Notes: generated from the letters alone by a model not told the origin. Positions 36,011 to 45,279 are shown, numbered from the stretch's first letter. The stretch is DNA of 64,000 nucleotides from Fictibacillus gelatini DSM 15865 (GCF_000430745.1 NZ_KE387231.1:1-64000); one strand, 5' to 3'. Made by a program: numbers and translations.

Positions 36011-36907
36011 GTGGATATTCGCCATCTAAAATATTTTGAATCCGTTGTGAGGCATAAAAATTTTTCAAAAGCGGCAGAAGAATTGCATGTTTCCCAACCA
36101 TCATTAAGCAATACGATAAAATCATTAGAAAAAGAATTAGGATGCAAATTGCTTGAACGTACGACGAGAGAAGTTGGCCTTACTGAATCAGGAGCTGTGT
36201 TTTATCAACATGTCCTCGGGATTTTAAGCCAATTCGAACATGTTCAGAAAGAGATGAAGGAAGTCAAGTACACCGGTGCAGGGACATTAAAGATCGGAAT
36301 CATTGAATCTTCGAAATACTGGATTCCAAAGATTATTATTAAAATCAGAAATAAATATCCTAACGTACACATTAAAATTAAAGAAATGATCGGAATGAGG
36401 GATATCGAAGAAGCTTTAAATCGACATGATGTCCATTTGAGCATCGCTCCCCAAAAAATAGAACATAGCCATTTGAAGTTTATTCCAATATATAATGAAG
36501 AATATGTTTTAGTTACACCCCAAAACCATCCCTTTTGCCATCTAAAATCGATAAACTTATCCGGGCTTGAAAATGAGAACCTCATTCTTAGCCAACCCGG
36601 GTATCCATCTTATCAAAAAATTACAGAAGCTTGCCGAACGGCGGGTTTTGATCCGAAAAGCACGTATGAAGTAGAGAGGCTTGAGATGGCATGCAGTTTA
36701 GCAGAAGCAGGGCTCGGCGTTTCCATTCTCCCTGAAAATTATTTAAAATACTCTTCTCTTTCAGGAATTAACATACTTAAACTAACTAACCCTACACCGA
36801 ACAGGATGGTCTACATGGCTTATCATTCTAATCGCTATTTGCCGCCCGTAGTGCAAGATGCAATGTCTTACATCATTCATTTTTTTAAAAGAGATAATGA
36901 AGCATGA
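36011..36907 (+). CDS. LysR-family transcriptional regulator
   Basis: This protein of 298 residues begins with the LysR helix-turn-helix (MDIRHLKYFESVVRHKNFSK, HVSQPSLSNTIKSLEKELG) and continues with the two-lobed effector-binding domain. It starts with GTG after AGAGGAG. Divergent placement next to hutG with two operator-like palindromes in the gap suggests control of hutG and itself, possibly in response to a histidine- or glutamate-related signal. The effector is not known. Confidence 0.88.
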   Translation: MDIRHLKYFESVVRHKNFSKAAEELHVSQPSLSNTIKSLEKELGCKLLERTTREVGLTESGAVFYQHVLGILSQFEHVQKEMKEVKYTGAGTLKIGIIESSKYWIPKIIIKIRNKYPNVHIKIKEMIGMRDIEEALNRHDVHLSIAPQKIEHSHLKFIPIYNEEYVLVTPQNHPFCHLKSINLSGLENENLILSQPGYPSYQKITEACRTAGFDPKSTYEVERLEMACSLAEAGLGVSILPENYLKYSSLSGINILKLTNPTPNRMVYMAYHSNRYLPPVVQDAMSYIIHFFKRDNEA

Positions 36908-37032
36908 TCACCAATTAATGCTTCATCTCGAATGAGGAAAAATCTTGATTGGTTTCCCGACGCATAACGCGGCGTAACGCCAATCCCTAAACACATGAAG
37001 CAAGCCAGCACAAAAAAGGACGACTTTTTCAT
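36877..37032 (-). CDS. Possible small secreted peptide of 51 residues
   Basis: A minus-strand ATG with GAGGGA 4 to 6 bases upstream opens a 51-codon frame. The product has a Sec-type signal peptide (MKKSSFFVLACFMCLGIG, then a possible cleavage near PRYASG) and a short mature part of about 25 residues. Its last 31 bases overlap the 3' end of the convergent LysR gene. Size and signal peptide recall secreted signalling peptides (Phr type), but no cognate Rap/RRNPP receptor is near. It could also be chance; ribosome binding site and signal peptide are the only evidence. Confidence 0.4.
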   Translation of the reverse strand: MKKSSFFVLACFMCLGIGVTPRYASGNQSRFFLIRDEALIGDHASLSLLKK

Positions 37033-37121
37033 GCATTCCCTCATTTCTTAGTAAATCTACTTCTTGAAAATGAAAATCTTATAGTATATTACCAGGGTAT
37101 TGGTAAATTATGCCTGGAAAA

Positions 37122-37658
37122 TTAAAAATATACGATGATTCCCGCGATGCCTGACAGAAGAATGACAAAAGCAGGATGAAGTCTCGTAAAAAGAAGTAAT
37201 CCTAATGAAACGAACAGGAAGAGGAGACTTGTTACATGAAAATGATGAATTCCAATGAGGTTATTTTGGATGGCGAATTGAACTGCCGCAAAAATTATCA
37301 TTCCAGTTATAACCGGTCGTAATCCGTAAAAAGCTGATTGAATCATTGGTTGATGTTGCACCTTTGTAAAAACAAGGGAAACGAGAAGGACAATGATTAA
37401 AGAAGGGACGGAGATCGCCAAAATGGCAATGATCGCACCTGAAATTCCTCCAGCTTTGTAGCCGACAAAAACAGCAGCATTAGCTGCAATCGGCCCGGGG
37501 GACATCCCGCTAATAGCGATAACATCAGTGAATTGCTGTACAGATAGCCAACCGTGCTTTTCAACTTCATATTGAATGACCGGGATCATCGCATATCCGC
37601 CGCCAAATGAAACGAAGCCTATTTTTATAAAAGAAACAAAAAGGTTCCACAATACCAT
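37122..37658 (-). CDS. Chromate transporter, second half-subunit (ChrA family, YwrA/YwrB-like)
   Basis: This membrane protein of 178 residues with about six helices is one CHR domain: FGGGYAMIPVIQYEVEKHGW, then ISGMSPGPIAANAAVFVGY. Short ChrA proteins act as pairs of adjacent genes with opposite membrane orientation, and the upstream gene is the partner. They export chromate or related oxyanions; the true physiological ion is uncertain. AGGAG lies 9 bases before the ATG. Confidence 0.87.
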   Translation of the reverse strand: MVLWNLFVSFIKIGFVSFGGGYAMIPVIQYEVEKHGWLSVQQFTDVIAISGMSPGPIAANAAVFVGYKAGGISGAIIAILAISVPSLIIVLLVSLVFTKVQHQPMIQSAFYGLRPVITGMIIFAAVQFAIQNNLIGIHHFHVTSLLFLFVSLGLLLFTRLHPAFVILLSGIAGIIVYF

Positions 37659-37670
37659 CTATCTCATCTC

Positions 37671-38270
37671 CTATTTGCCACCTGTTTTTGCATGTTCATA
37701 GTTCTCGACAAATTGTTTTGATTTTCCTTTCGCCTGGAGAATGATACCTGCCAAAGCGCCGCACAATAAAACAAATATCGGTTGAACGGGAACAAAAAGA
37801 AAGACAAGTAAGCTGGCCGCTGTTAAGAACAGAGTTGTTTTATCAATGACGGCTGTTTTTCCGATCTTGAAAGCTGCTAATAAAATTAAGGCGACAATTG
37901 TAGGGCGAATTCCAAGAAAAGCGGCGTGGACCAGCGGCTCGTGTTGAAAGCCAAGAAATAATGCGGCAAGAAGAATAATCATGAAAAATGTTGGGGCAAT
38001 AATGCCGAGCGTTGCTGAAATAGCACCAGAAATACCAGCTAACCGGTAGCCGATAAATGTTGCTGTATTAACGGCGATCGATCCGGGAACGGTTTGGGCA
38101 ACAGCCAAAATATCCGCAATTTCTCCCTTTTTCACCCAACGATTCTTTTCTGCAATCGCTTTTTCCAACAACGGGATCATTGCATATCCGCCGCCGAATG
38201 TTATAGGGCTTATTTTTAAGAAAGTTAAAAAGACCTTCCAAATTAATGTGAATTTGCTTCCTTCCCCCAT
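37671..38270 (-). CDS. Chromate transporter, first half-subunit (ChrA family)
   Basis: This protein of about 199 residues is one CHR domain: TFGGGYAMIPLLEKAIAEKN followed by AQTVPGSIAVNTATFIGYRL. It ends with a basic cytoplasmic tail. It lies 12 bases upstream of its partner and is co-transcribed with it. The ATG 8 bases after GAGG is preferred over a GTG nine bases earlier. No chromate-type regulator (ChrB, ChrI) is seen nearby. Confidence 0.87.
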   Translation of the reverse strand: MGEGSKFTLIWKVFLTFLKISPITFGGGYAMIPLLEKAIAEKNRWVKKGEIADILAVAQTVPGSIAVNTATFIGYRLAGISGAISATLGIIAPTFFMIILLAALFLGFQHEPLVHAAFLGIRPTIVALILLAAFKIGKTAVIDKTTLFLTAASLLVFLFVPVQPIFVLLCGALAGIILQAKGKSKQFVENYEHAKTGGK

Positions 38271-38465
38271 TCCTATCACCTCATCTCAAGGAATATGCAA
38301 AAAGTATTTATCATTTTGATAAAAACATATTCTTATTTACCAATAAATAATTGCTTATTCACCTTAATTTTAAAATAGAAGTGCCAATCTGTAAACGAAC
38401 TTTTATTCAAAATGAAAATAAGTTTCGGATGGAAATGTGAAAATGAAAGAAGGTGATAGTAGGAG

Positions 38466-38496
38466 TTGACGTTATCATGTCAATAAAAGTTATAAT
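38466..38496 (+). promoter_or_regulatory. Possible promoter of the ROK gene
   Basis: TTGACG and TATAAT lie 19 bases apart, 32 bases before the ROK start. The spacing is longer than ideal. Confidence 0.4.
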
Positions 38497-38528
38497 ATTG
38501 AAGAACGTAATTCCATCTGGAGGAAATG

Positions 38529-39737
38529 ATGCTCAAACAATTTATTGGTTTAATGTCTCCAAAAATGAAAAGTTTAAAACGTTTGTATGAATTAATATAT
38601 AAATTTGGCCCGATTAGCAAAAGCAAGCTCGTTGAATTATCGGGATACAAGCAGGCAACATGCGCACGGTTAATAGATGAACTTGTCGAGGCTGACCTCA
38701 TTTATGAAAGCGGCCAGGGTGAATCAACAGGCGGGCGAAAACCGGCGATGTATGTCATTAAACCAGACAACTATTATTTAATCGGTGTCGACATTACCCG
38801 TGTATCTACTAAAATCGCCCTTCTTGACCTTGAGTTGAATCATTTGCAATCGATTAAATTGGACATGACTTCAAGCACGACGGCCGATTATACGTTACAT
38901 TTTATATGTGAACAGATTCAACAAATGTTGGAAAGCAGGAATATTCCTCTTGGCCGTTTGCTTGGAATTGGTGTAGGCGCGGTTGGCCCGCTAGATCGCG
39001 AGAAAGGTGTGTTCCTTAACCCGAAGCATTTTTTGTCGGAAGGATGGGAAAATGTAAATCTTGTTAACCGGTTAAAAGAGGCTTTTGACACTGTTGTTTT
39101 GTTAGAAAATGGGGCGAATCTTGCTGCGCTCGGCGAATATCGGAGAAATCACTGGAAGACAGCAGATAATCTCGTGTATACGATGTCGGGAGTCGGCATT
39201 CGATGTGGAGTGATTTCGAAAGGACAGGTTGTTCGAGGGAATGTGGATATGGAAGGTGCATTTGGCCACGTGATTGTAGATGTACACGGCCTTAAATGCT
39301 CGTGTGGAGCATACGGTTGCCTTGAAGCGTACAGCAGTCTTTCGGCAATTCGGATCGAAGTCATTAAACAACTCAAGCGGGGAAAGCCATCTTTGCTTAA
39401 AAGAATGGTCAATCAATTAGAAGATATCCGGTTTGACCATATTTTGTATTCGATTGTGCAGGATGATCCGCTATGCTCAGAGATTGTTCGCGATGCCGCA
39501 TTCTATTACGGGATTGCTCTTTCTAATCTTATTTACCTCGTTCATCCGGAAGTCGTCATTATCGGCGGCGTTTTAGGATCCCATGAGCCTTTTTATGAAG
39601 TCGCTTCGGAAACGGCGAAGGACCGGCTAAAGAATTATCCTCACTATCAAATTCAATTTCACAAAGCATCAGAAGGAGACAATGCGGTAACCGTTGGGGC
39701 CGGGAGCATGGTATTTGATTATTATTTGGAACAATAG
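38529..39737 (+). CDS. ROK-family transcriptional repressor (XylR/NagC type)
   Basis: This protein of about 402 residues has an N-terminal winged helix (FGPISKSKLVELSGYKQATC) and a C-terminal ROK sugar-kinase-like domain. The ROK zinc site is complete: a His in GAFGHVIVDVHG, then CSCGAYGCLEAYSS. The ATP phosphate motif is altered (IGVDITRVSTKIA), as in repressors rather than kinases. It probably senses a sugar or sugar phosphate. No sugar genes are adjacent, so its target is unknown. GGAGG precedes two ATG codons; the second is better spaced. Confidence 0.87.
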   Translation: MLKQFIGLMSPKMKSLKRLYELIYKFGPISKSKLVELSGYKQATCARLIDELVEADLIYESGQGESTGGRKPAMYVIKPDNYYLIGVDITRVSTKIALLDLELNHLQSIKLDMTSSTTADYTLHFICEQIQQMLESRNIPLGRLLGIGVGAVGPLDREKGVFLNPKHFLSEGWENVNLVNRLKEAFDTVVLLENGANLAALGEYRRNHWKTADNLVYTMSGVGIRCGVISKGQVVRGNVDMEGAFGHVIVDVHGLKCSCGAYGCLEAYSSLSAIRIEVIKQLKRGKPSLLKRMVNQLEDIRFDHILYSIVQDDPLCSEIVRDAAFYYGIALSNLIYLVHPEVVIIGGVLGSHEPFYEVASETAKDRLKNYPHYQIQFHKASEGDNAVTVGAGSMVFDYYLEQ

Positions 39738-39750
39738 CAGTTAAGTTGAA

Positions 39751-39780
39751 GGCTGTCGAGAAATTCTCGACAGCCATTTT
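39751..39780 (+). terminator. Terminator of the ROK gene
   Basis: GGCTGTCGAGAA pairs perfectly with TTCTCGACAGCC and is followed by ATTTT. Confidence 0.85.
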
Positions 39781-39807
39781 ACGATTTAGTGATTGGTATT
39801 CGGTAAC

Positions 39808-39891
39808 TTATCGGCCACTTTCGTTGGGAAATCAGCCACTTTTAGTCGAATATCAGCCAAATTCAATAGTTTATCAGCCAGTCGCACCTTC
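39808..39891. repeat. Four degenerate tandem 21-bp repeats
   Basis: The core TATCAGCCA recurs at an exact 21-base period (39808, 39829, 39850, 39871) with variable sequence between cores. It fills the gap between the ROK terminator and the convergent ABC-F gene. Confidence 0.75.
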
Positions 39892-39898
39892 TTTAGGC

Positions 39899-41455
39899 TT
39901 AAAACACCTTTGTCGTCCAGGATTCGCAATTCCAGACATCTGTTACAACGTCCCGGTAAAATTCTGGTTCGTGGGAAATAAGAAGAATACTTCCTTTATA
40001 AGCTTTTAAGGCACGCTTTAATTCATCCTTCGCATCAATGTCCAAATGGTTGGTCGGCTCATCAAGAACGAGTAGGTTCGTTTCGCTGTTGATCAGCTTG
40101 CAAAGCCGCACTTTTGCCTTTTCACCACCGCTTAAGACAGATACTTTGCTTTCAATATGCTTTGTCGTTAGCCCGCATTTGGCAAGAGCTGCACGGACTT
40201 CATGATGGGAAAAAGAGGGGAATTCATTCCAAATTTCATCAATGCACGTATGGTTATTCGTTTCTTTCATTTCTTGTTCAAAATAGCCGATGTGTAAATA
40301 CTCACCGCGTTCAACGGTCCCGGAAATCGGCTTGATTTCCCCGAGAATGCTTCTTAAAAGTGTTGTTTTACCGATCCCGTTTGCCCCGACAAGAGCGATT
40401 TTTTGCCCGCGTTCCATCCGTAAATCTAGCGGTCTTGATAAAGGTTCATCATAGCCGATAACGAGGTGGTTCGTTTCAAAAATCATTTTGCCGCTTGTCC
40501 GCGCTTCCTTGAAATGAAATTCCGGTTTCGGCTTTTCTTTTGCAAGTTCGATCACTTCCATTTTATCCAGCTTTTTTTGACGGGACATCGCCATGTTCCT
40601 TGTTGAGACCCTAGCTTTATTCCGGGCTACAAAATCTTTCAATTCCGCTATTTCTTGTTGTTGTTTTTTATAAGCTGCTTCCAATTGCTGTTTTTTCACT
40701 TCATACACTTGCTGGAAGTTTGTATAATCGCCGACATAACGGTTCAATTCTTGATTTTCCATATGATAAACTAAATTAATGACACTGTTTAAAAAAGGAA
40801 TGTCGTGGGAAATTAAAATGAACGCATTTTCATATTCTTGAAGATAACGTTTCAACCATTCAATATGTTGTTCATCCAAATAGTTCGTCGGCTCATCGAG
40901 CAGCAGGATGTCTGGTTTTTCGAGAAGCAGCTTGGCGAGCAATACCTTTGTCCGCTGTCCGCCGCTTAATTCATGAACATCGCGCTCAAGCCCGATCTCA
41001 TCTAACCCTAATCCGCGGGCGATTTCTTCCACTTTCGCGTCAATAATGTAAAAATCATTATTTGTAAGGGTATCTTGAATGGGGCCAACATCTTCAAGCA
41101 ACTTCTCTAACTCCTCAGGTGACGCTTCGCCCATTTTGGCATAGAGCTCATTCATTTCCGCTTCAAGATCGAATAAATATTGGAACGCGCTTTTTAGCAC
41201 ATCGCGAATAGTCATCCCTTTTTGGAGCACGGTATGTTGATCGAGATACCCAACCCGTACTTTTTTCGCCCATTCCACTTTCCCTTCGTCAGGTTGAAGC
41301 TTTCCTGTAATAATGTTCATAAATGTCGATTTTCCTTCTCCATTTGCCCCGATAAGGCCAATATGCTCTCCTTTTAAAAGGCGGAAGGAAACATCATTAA
41401 AAATGGCCCGGTCGCCAAAACCGTGGCTTAAGTTTTTGACTGATAATATGCTCAT
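39899..41455 (-). CDS. ABC-F family ATPase (YfmM-like)
   Basis: This soluble protein of 518 residues has two ATP cassettes. Cassette 1: [29 protein letters not shown]. Cassette 2: [30 protein letters not shown] long basic linker with coiled coil (YKKQQQEIAELKDFVARNKA) lies between them. The length equals that of YfmM of B. subtilis. ABC-F proteins act on the ribosome to relieve stalled or drug-blocked translation; the precise task of this one is unknown. AAAGGTGC lies before the ATG. No clear terminator was found after the stop. Confidence 0.88.
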   Translation of the reverse strand: MSILSVKNLSHGFGDRAIFNDVSFRLLKGEHIGLIGANGEGKSTFMNIITGKLQPDEGKVEWAKKVRVGYLDQHTVLQKGMTIRDVLKSAFQYLFDLEAEMNELYAKMGEASPEELEKLLEDVGPIQDTLTNNDFYIIDAKVEEIARGLGLDEIGLERDVHELSGGQRTKVLLAKLLLEKPDILLLDEPTNYLDEQHIEWLKRYLQEYENAFILISHDIPFLNSVINLVYHMENQELNRYVGDYTNFQQVYEVKKQQLEAAYKKQQQEIAELKDFVARNKARVSTRNMAMSRQKKLDKMEVIELAKEKPKPEFHFKEARTSGKMIFETNHLVIGYDEPLSRPLDLRMERGQKIALVGANGIGKTTLLRSILGEIKPISGTVERGEYLHIGYFEQEMKETNNHTCIDEIWNEFPSFSHHEVRAALAKCGLTTKHIESKVSVLSGGEKAKVRLCKLINSETNLLVLDEPTNHLDIDAKDELKRALKAYKGSILLISHEPEFYRDVVTDVWNCESWTTKVF

Positions 41456-41654
41456 GTTATTTGCACCTTTTCTAAATTTGGATTCTTTTTTGATTATATC
41501 CCCGTTCGAGCAATGAAGACAATAGATGCAACAATCTTAAATTTTGGAAGAATGTTCGAAGAAAAAGAAAAATTTTTAAATACCCAGTTTACAAATCGGA
41601 ATTGGTGTGTTTAAATATTCTTAAATTAAAAATGCTGATCGGAAAAACCGAAGG

Positions 41655-41686
41655 CCCCTATCCAACATTGGTAGGGACTTTTTTTA
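41655..41686 (+). terminator. Orphan terminator-like hairpin
   Basis: CCCTA(T)CCAA pairs with TTGGTAGGG and is followed by seven T after AC. No gene ends just upstream on this strand. A weak promoter-like pair (TTTACA at 41589, then TTAAAT after 17 bases) could produce a short RNA that ends here. Confidence 0.45.
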
Positions 41687-41811
41687 TACCAGTAGCATAC
41701 TATGATTGCAATTCGAGGGATAAGTGGGCAACTACGGTGTTGCTTTCGCCTAAGGCTTAGCCCCACCGAGTTTTTAATACCAATGACATAGTATGATTTC
41801 AATTCAAGGCG
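41686..41811. repeat. Direct repeat pair in the gap before the TSUP permease gene
   Basis: Two 35-base copies start at 41686 and 41777, each from ATACCA to CAATTC(G/A)AGG, with about eight differences. The stretch between them has a C/G-rich segment that could fold. The whole 428-base gap holds no gene that I can support. Confidence 0.55.
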
Positions 41812-41883
41812 TAGGGCGAACTTACCCCGTGCCGCTCACGAGAATCCGGGATTCCGTGTTTCGATGTGAAAGGAGAGAAAAAT

Positions 41884-42765
41884 ATGCGTAAATTAATCAT
41901 TTTTGCTTTCATTGGGTTTTTGGCACAGCTCATCGATGGCTCATTAGGGATGGCCTACGGGTTAACTTCTTCGTCATTATTATTAGCATTCAGCGTATCA
42001 CCGGCAATTGCATCTGCTTCTGTTCACATGGCAGAAGTTGTTACAACAGCCGCTTCCGGTGTTTCCCATATTCGCTTTGGAAATGTGGATCGGACAATAG
42101 TCCTTCGGCTTATTGTTCCGGGTGCTATCGGCGCATTTGTAGGCGCTTGCTTTCTAAGCAACTTGCCCGGCAGCCTGATTAAGCCATACGTTTCGATTTT
42201 CTTATTAATTCTTGGAATTTATATTTTATGGCGTTTTATGAGCAAGACGGCAGCCAAAAATGAAGCCAATTCAAAACCAATGTCGAAAAAGCAGTACGTC
42301 TTACTCGGGCTGATCGCAGGATTCTTTGACTCAACAGGAGGAGGAGGCTGGGGCCCGATTTCTACCCCGGTACTGCTTGCGAAAAAAACAACCCCTCGAA
42401 AAGCCGTCGGCTCAGTCGATACGAGTGAGTTTGTCGTTTCACTTGCGGCCACAGTAGGCTTTATCGTTTCATTAGGCTGGGAGCAGGTAAACTGGTTTTG
42501 GGTCCTTACATTAATGCTAGGCGGTGTCATCGCCGCACCAATTGCCGCATGGCTTGTCCGGATCATGCCATCGTATTTGTTAGGCGTTTTAGTCGGAGGC
42601 CTGATTATTTTTACGAATGTGAGGACTTTAGTAACCACATGGAATGTACCCAACCCGTGGTTAATATATGGAATAATTATTACGTTATGGGCAGCAGCAG
42701 TGATTTATACAGTGAGCACAAAAAGTACTGTTGTCCGCAGAGAGACATTTCAACAAGACCAATAG
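41884..42765 (+). CDS. TSUP (TauE/SafE) family membrane permease
   Basis: This protein of 293 residues has about eight membrane helices in two halves. The first half has GFLAQLIDGSLGMAYGLTSS and the second GLIAGFFDSTGGGGWGPIST, the repeated TSUP motif. Members move sulfite, sulfonates, sulfoacetate or other organic anions. It ends 230 bases before the aromatic-catabolism operon with a terminator in between, so a link to that pathway is only a suggestion. AAAGGAG precedes the ATG; a GTG six codons earlier contains that site. Confidence 0.85.
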   Translation: MRKLIIFAFIGFLAQLIDGSLGMAYGLTSSSLLLAFSVSPAIASASVHMAEVVTTAASGVSHIRFGNVDRTIVLRLIVPGAIGAFVGACFLSNLPGSLIKPYVSIFLLILGIYILWRFMSKTAAKNEANSKPMSKKQYVLLGLIAGFFDSTGGGGWGPISTPVLLAKKTTPRKAVGSVDTSEFVVSLAATVGFIVSLGWEQVNWFWVLTLMLGGVIAAPIAAWLVRIMPSYLLGVLVGGLIIFTNVRTLVTTWNVPNPWLIYGIIITLWAAAVIYTVSTKSTVVRRETFQQDQ

Positions 42766-42845
42766 AAAATAACTCATGAATATGAGAAGGAATGACGCCA
42801 AAAACGTCAAAGTCCTATTATAGGAAACACGAACTTCTCCAGACA

Positions 42846-42880
42846 AACCTTGATTGTTATTACAGCAATCAAGGTTTTTT
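42846..42880 (+). terminator. Terminator of the TSUP permease gene
   Basis: AACCTTGATTG pairs with CAATCAAGGTT around a nine-base loop and is followed by four to five T. Confidence 0.88.
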
Positions 42881-42930
42881 GCAGAAAAAAATAAAAAAAC
42901 TTCTGGATTTCATATTGTGAAAGAACTCCG

Positions 42931-42960
42931 TTGAGAATAGAAAGCGCTTTCAATTATAGT
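42931..42960 (+). promoter_or_regulatory. Promoter with CcpA cre site for the 3-hydroxyanthranilate operon
   Basis: TTGAGA and TATAGT are 18 bases apart, 38 bases before the first operon gene. The spacer contains AGAAAGCGCTTTCA, a near-perfect cre palindrome (GAAAGCGCTTTC). Its place between the -35 and -10 boxes indicates repression by CcpA when preferred sugars are present. Confidence 0.75.
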
Positions 42961-42998
42961 AAGAAACAAAATATTCAATAAAAATAGGAGTTGGTGTC

Positions 42999-44471
42999 AT
43001 GGGGATTCGTACAGGCGAGCAGTATATCAACGGGCTGAAATCGAGAAGACCTGAAATCTGGCTTTCGGGTAGGAAAGTAACAGATATAGTTAATGAGGAG
43101 GTGTTCAGGCAACCGATCCTTGAAATCGCAAAGTTGTATGATATGCAGCATGATCCAGAGTATCAGGATAAAATTACAACCATTTGTGAAGAAACCGGAG
43201 AAAGGGTGTCCAATGCATTTATCGTTCCAAAAAATTACGAGGATTTAATGAGGCGAAGGGCATTGTTTGAAGCCTGGGCGGAATCAACGTTTGGGTTGAT
43301 GGGGAGAACGCCGGACTTTTTGAATGTCACCGTTACCTCGATGGCTTCAAGCCCAGATTTCTTCGAACAATACAACCCGGAATGGGCAGAAAATATTCAA
43401 AACTATTATAAATATATTCGCGACAATGACCTTTTTTTAACCCATGCTCTCATTAACCCGCAAAATGATCGGAGCAAGCCTTCTCATCAACAAAAAGACA
43501 TGTTCACGCATTTAGGCGTTGTCGAAGAAACATCTGAAGGCCTGATCGTGCGGGGAACAAAAATGCTTGCGACATTGGCGCCGATTACGGATGAAGTGAT
43601 CATTTACTCCTTCCCTGGTTTTAAGCCGGGTGATGAACGGTATGCCTTGTCATTCGCGATCCCGATCGATTCTCCGGGACTTCGCATTTTATGCCGTGAA
43701 CCGATGCAAAATGGAAAGCGGCCATTGTTCGACCATCCTCTTGCATCGCGTTTTGAGGAAATGGACGCTGTATTAGTATTTAATGACGTGCTTGTTCCGT
43801 GGAATCGGGTATTCATGTATAACAATATCGAAGCGGCGAATCAGCTTTATTCAAAAACAGGCTTAAGCCAGAACACACACCAAAATGGAGTGCGTGGACT
43901 TGTGAAACTTCGATTTGCCGCCCAGGTCGCTGCAAGATTGGCCGATGCCATCGGTGTAGACGGATACCTGAATGTGCAGACACAATTAGGCGAATTGATC
44001 CAGTCTGTAGAGACGATTCGAGCTTTGCTTCGCACGGCGGAAATCGAATTTTCGGTCAACGAAAGAGGGGAAGCTATTCCGGCCAGTGTCCCGCTTGAGA
44101 CGATTCGCGGAATTTTGCCGAGAGCTTACCCGCGTGCGATTGAAATAATCCAAACGATTGGCGCCGGCGGTCTCTTAATGTCACCGACTGGAAGCGATTT
44201 TGATCAGGTTGATTTGCGAGAAGACCTCGATAAATATTATGGTGGCCGTTCTGGAGTTTCGGCACTCGAACGGGTCCGGCTTTTTAAGCTAGCATGGGAT
44301 TTATGCGGCGAAGCCTTTGGACAGCGGCTAGTCCAATATGAGCGCTATTATTCGGGAGATCCGGTTAGAAAGCTGGGCATGTTTTATATGAGTTACAAAC
44401 AGAAACATTCATTTTCAATGGTCGATGAAGCGCTTGATGGAGTGCTTCAGGAGAAAACAGTAAGCCTGTAA
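42999..44471 (+). CDS. FADH2-dependent aromatic monooxygenase (HpaB family), probable anthranilate 3-hydroxylase
   Basis: This protein of 490 residues belongs to the HpaB/acyl-CoA-dehydrogenase-fold flavin monooxygenases, which hydroxylate an aromatic ring with reduced FAD from a separate reductase. Typical segments are [53 protein letters not shown] and [11 protein letters not shown]. The next enzymes degrade 3-hydroxyanthranilate. In Geobacillus thermodenitrificans an enzyme of this family in a similar cluster hydroxylates anthranilate to 3-hydroxyanthranilate, and the same is the best guess here. 4-Hydroxyphenylacetate-type substrates cannot be excluded. No flavin reductase gene is adjacent. 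First gene of the operon behind the cre promoter. Confidence 0.8.
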   Translation: MGIRTGEQYINGLKSRRPEIWLSGRKVTDIVNEEVFRQPILEIAKLYDMQHDPEYQDKITTICEETGERVSNAFIVPKNYEDLMRRRALFEAWAESTFGLMGRTPDFLNVTVTSMASSPDFFEQYNPEWAENIQNYYKYIRDNDLFLTHALINPQNDRSKPSHQQKDMFTHLGVVEETSEGLIVRGTKMLATLAPITDEVIIYSFPGFKPGDERYALSFAIPIDSPGLRILCREPMQNGKRPLFDHPLASRFEEMDAVLVFNDVLVPWNRVFMYNNIEAANQLYSKTGLSQNTHQNGVRGLVKLRFAAQVAARLADAIGVDGYLNVQTQLGELIQSVETIRALLRTAEIEFSVNERGEAIPASVPLETIRGILPRAYPRAIEIIQTIGAGGLLMSPTGSDFDQVDLREDLDKYYGGRSGVSALERVRLFKLAWDLCGEAFGQRLVQYERYYSGDPVRKLGMFYMSYKQKHSFSMVDEALDGVLQEKTVSL

Positions 44472-44500
44472 ATCTTTTTTCTACGGAAGGAGAATTGAAA

Positions 44501-45247
44501 TTGATTGGCTCTGTCCATAAGATTGCCAAAATTCTTAATTGCTTTTCGAACGATGAACCGGTGTTAGGCAACCTGGAAATCGCTGAGAAACTGGGCATGA
44601 GCCCAAGCACCGTCCATCATTTGCTGAACACATTGTGTCAGGAAGGGATGCTCATTAAGGATAGCCAGAAAAAATACAGGTTAGGCTGGAAGTTGCTTGA
44701 ATGGGGCAATCAGGTGATGTATCAACAGGACATTTTAAATGGGGCGCTTCCATTAGTAGAAGGGTTGGTCAGACGATTTTGCGGAACGGTCCACATCGGC
44801 ATGTACGATGAAGGAGAAGTCATTTTTGTTTTGAAAGCGGCATCAAAAGAAATAGAGGACATTGATACGCACGTCGGTGCAAGAAAACCGGCCTATTGCA
44901 CAAGCACCGGGAAAGTGTTGCTTTCCTATAATCCTTCATTAGTCCAGGCGACAATTAGAAAAGGCTTAATTCGGAGGGCGCCGAACACGATCACGTGCCC
45001 CAACCGGCTGAAAATGGATCTAAATGAGTCCCGTCACCGCGGCTATTCGATAAGTGACAATGAGAACGAGCTCGGGCTTTATGGGATAGCTGCGCCGATC
45101 CGTTCATACACCGGACAGACCATTGCCGCCCTTAATCTGGTCGGCGAGCCTTCTTACATGCAGGGAAGGTACAGGCAGGAAATTTTGAAACATGTCGTAC
45201 AAACAGCTGATCTTATTTCAAAGGAACTGGGATATATTCATGTTTAA
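44501..45247 (+). CDS. IclR-family transcriptional regulator of the operon
   Basis: This protein of about 248 residues has an N-terminal winged helix (LEIAEKLGMSPSTVHHLLNT) and a C-terminal IclR effector domain (GARKPAYCTSTGKVLLSYNP, YGIAAPIRSYTGQTIAALNL). IclR proteins often control aromatic breakdown. It lies inside the operon between the hydroxylase and the ring-cleavage gene, so it is probably autoregulated together with the pathway. The ligand could be anthranilate or 3-hydroxyanthranilate. The TTG start is 8 bases after AAGGAG; another TTG six bases earlier is too close. Confidence 0.87.
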   Translation: MIGSVHKIAKILNCFSNDEPVLGNLEIAEKLGMSPSTVHHLLNTLCQEGMLIKDSQKKYRLGWKLLEWGNQVMYQQDILNGALPLVEGLVRRFCGTVHIGMYDEGEVIFVLKAASKEIEDIDTHVGARKPAYCTSTGKVLLSYNPSLVQATIRKGLIRRAPNTITCPNRLKMDLNESRHRGYSISDNENELGLYGIAAPIRSYTGQTIAALNLVGEPSYMQGRYRQEILKHVVQTADLISKELGYIHV

Positions 45248-45279
45248 TAAAATTTTAATACAATCAGGAGGTTTATCAT

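Noticed and set aside
42799-42930. 43-codon frame with AGAAGG in front of ATG after the TSUP permease gene
   Set aside because: It reads straight through the permease terminator hairpin and has low-complexity Lys/Leu content; the ribosome binding site touches the ATG.
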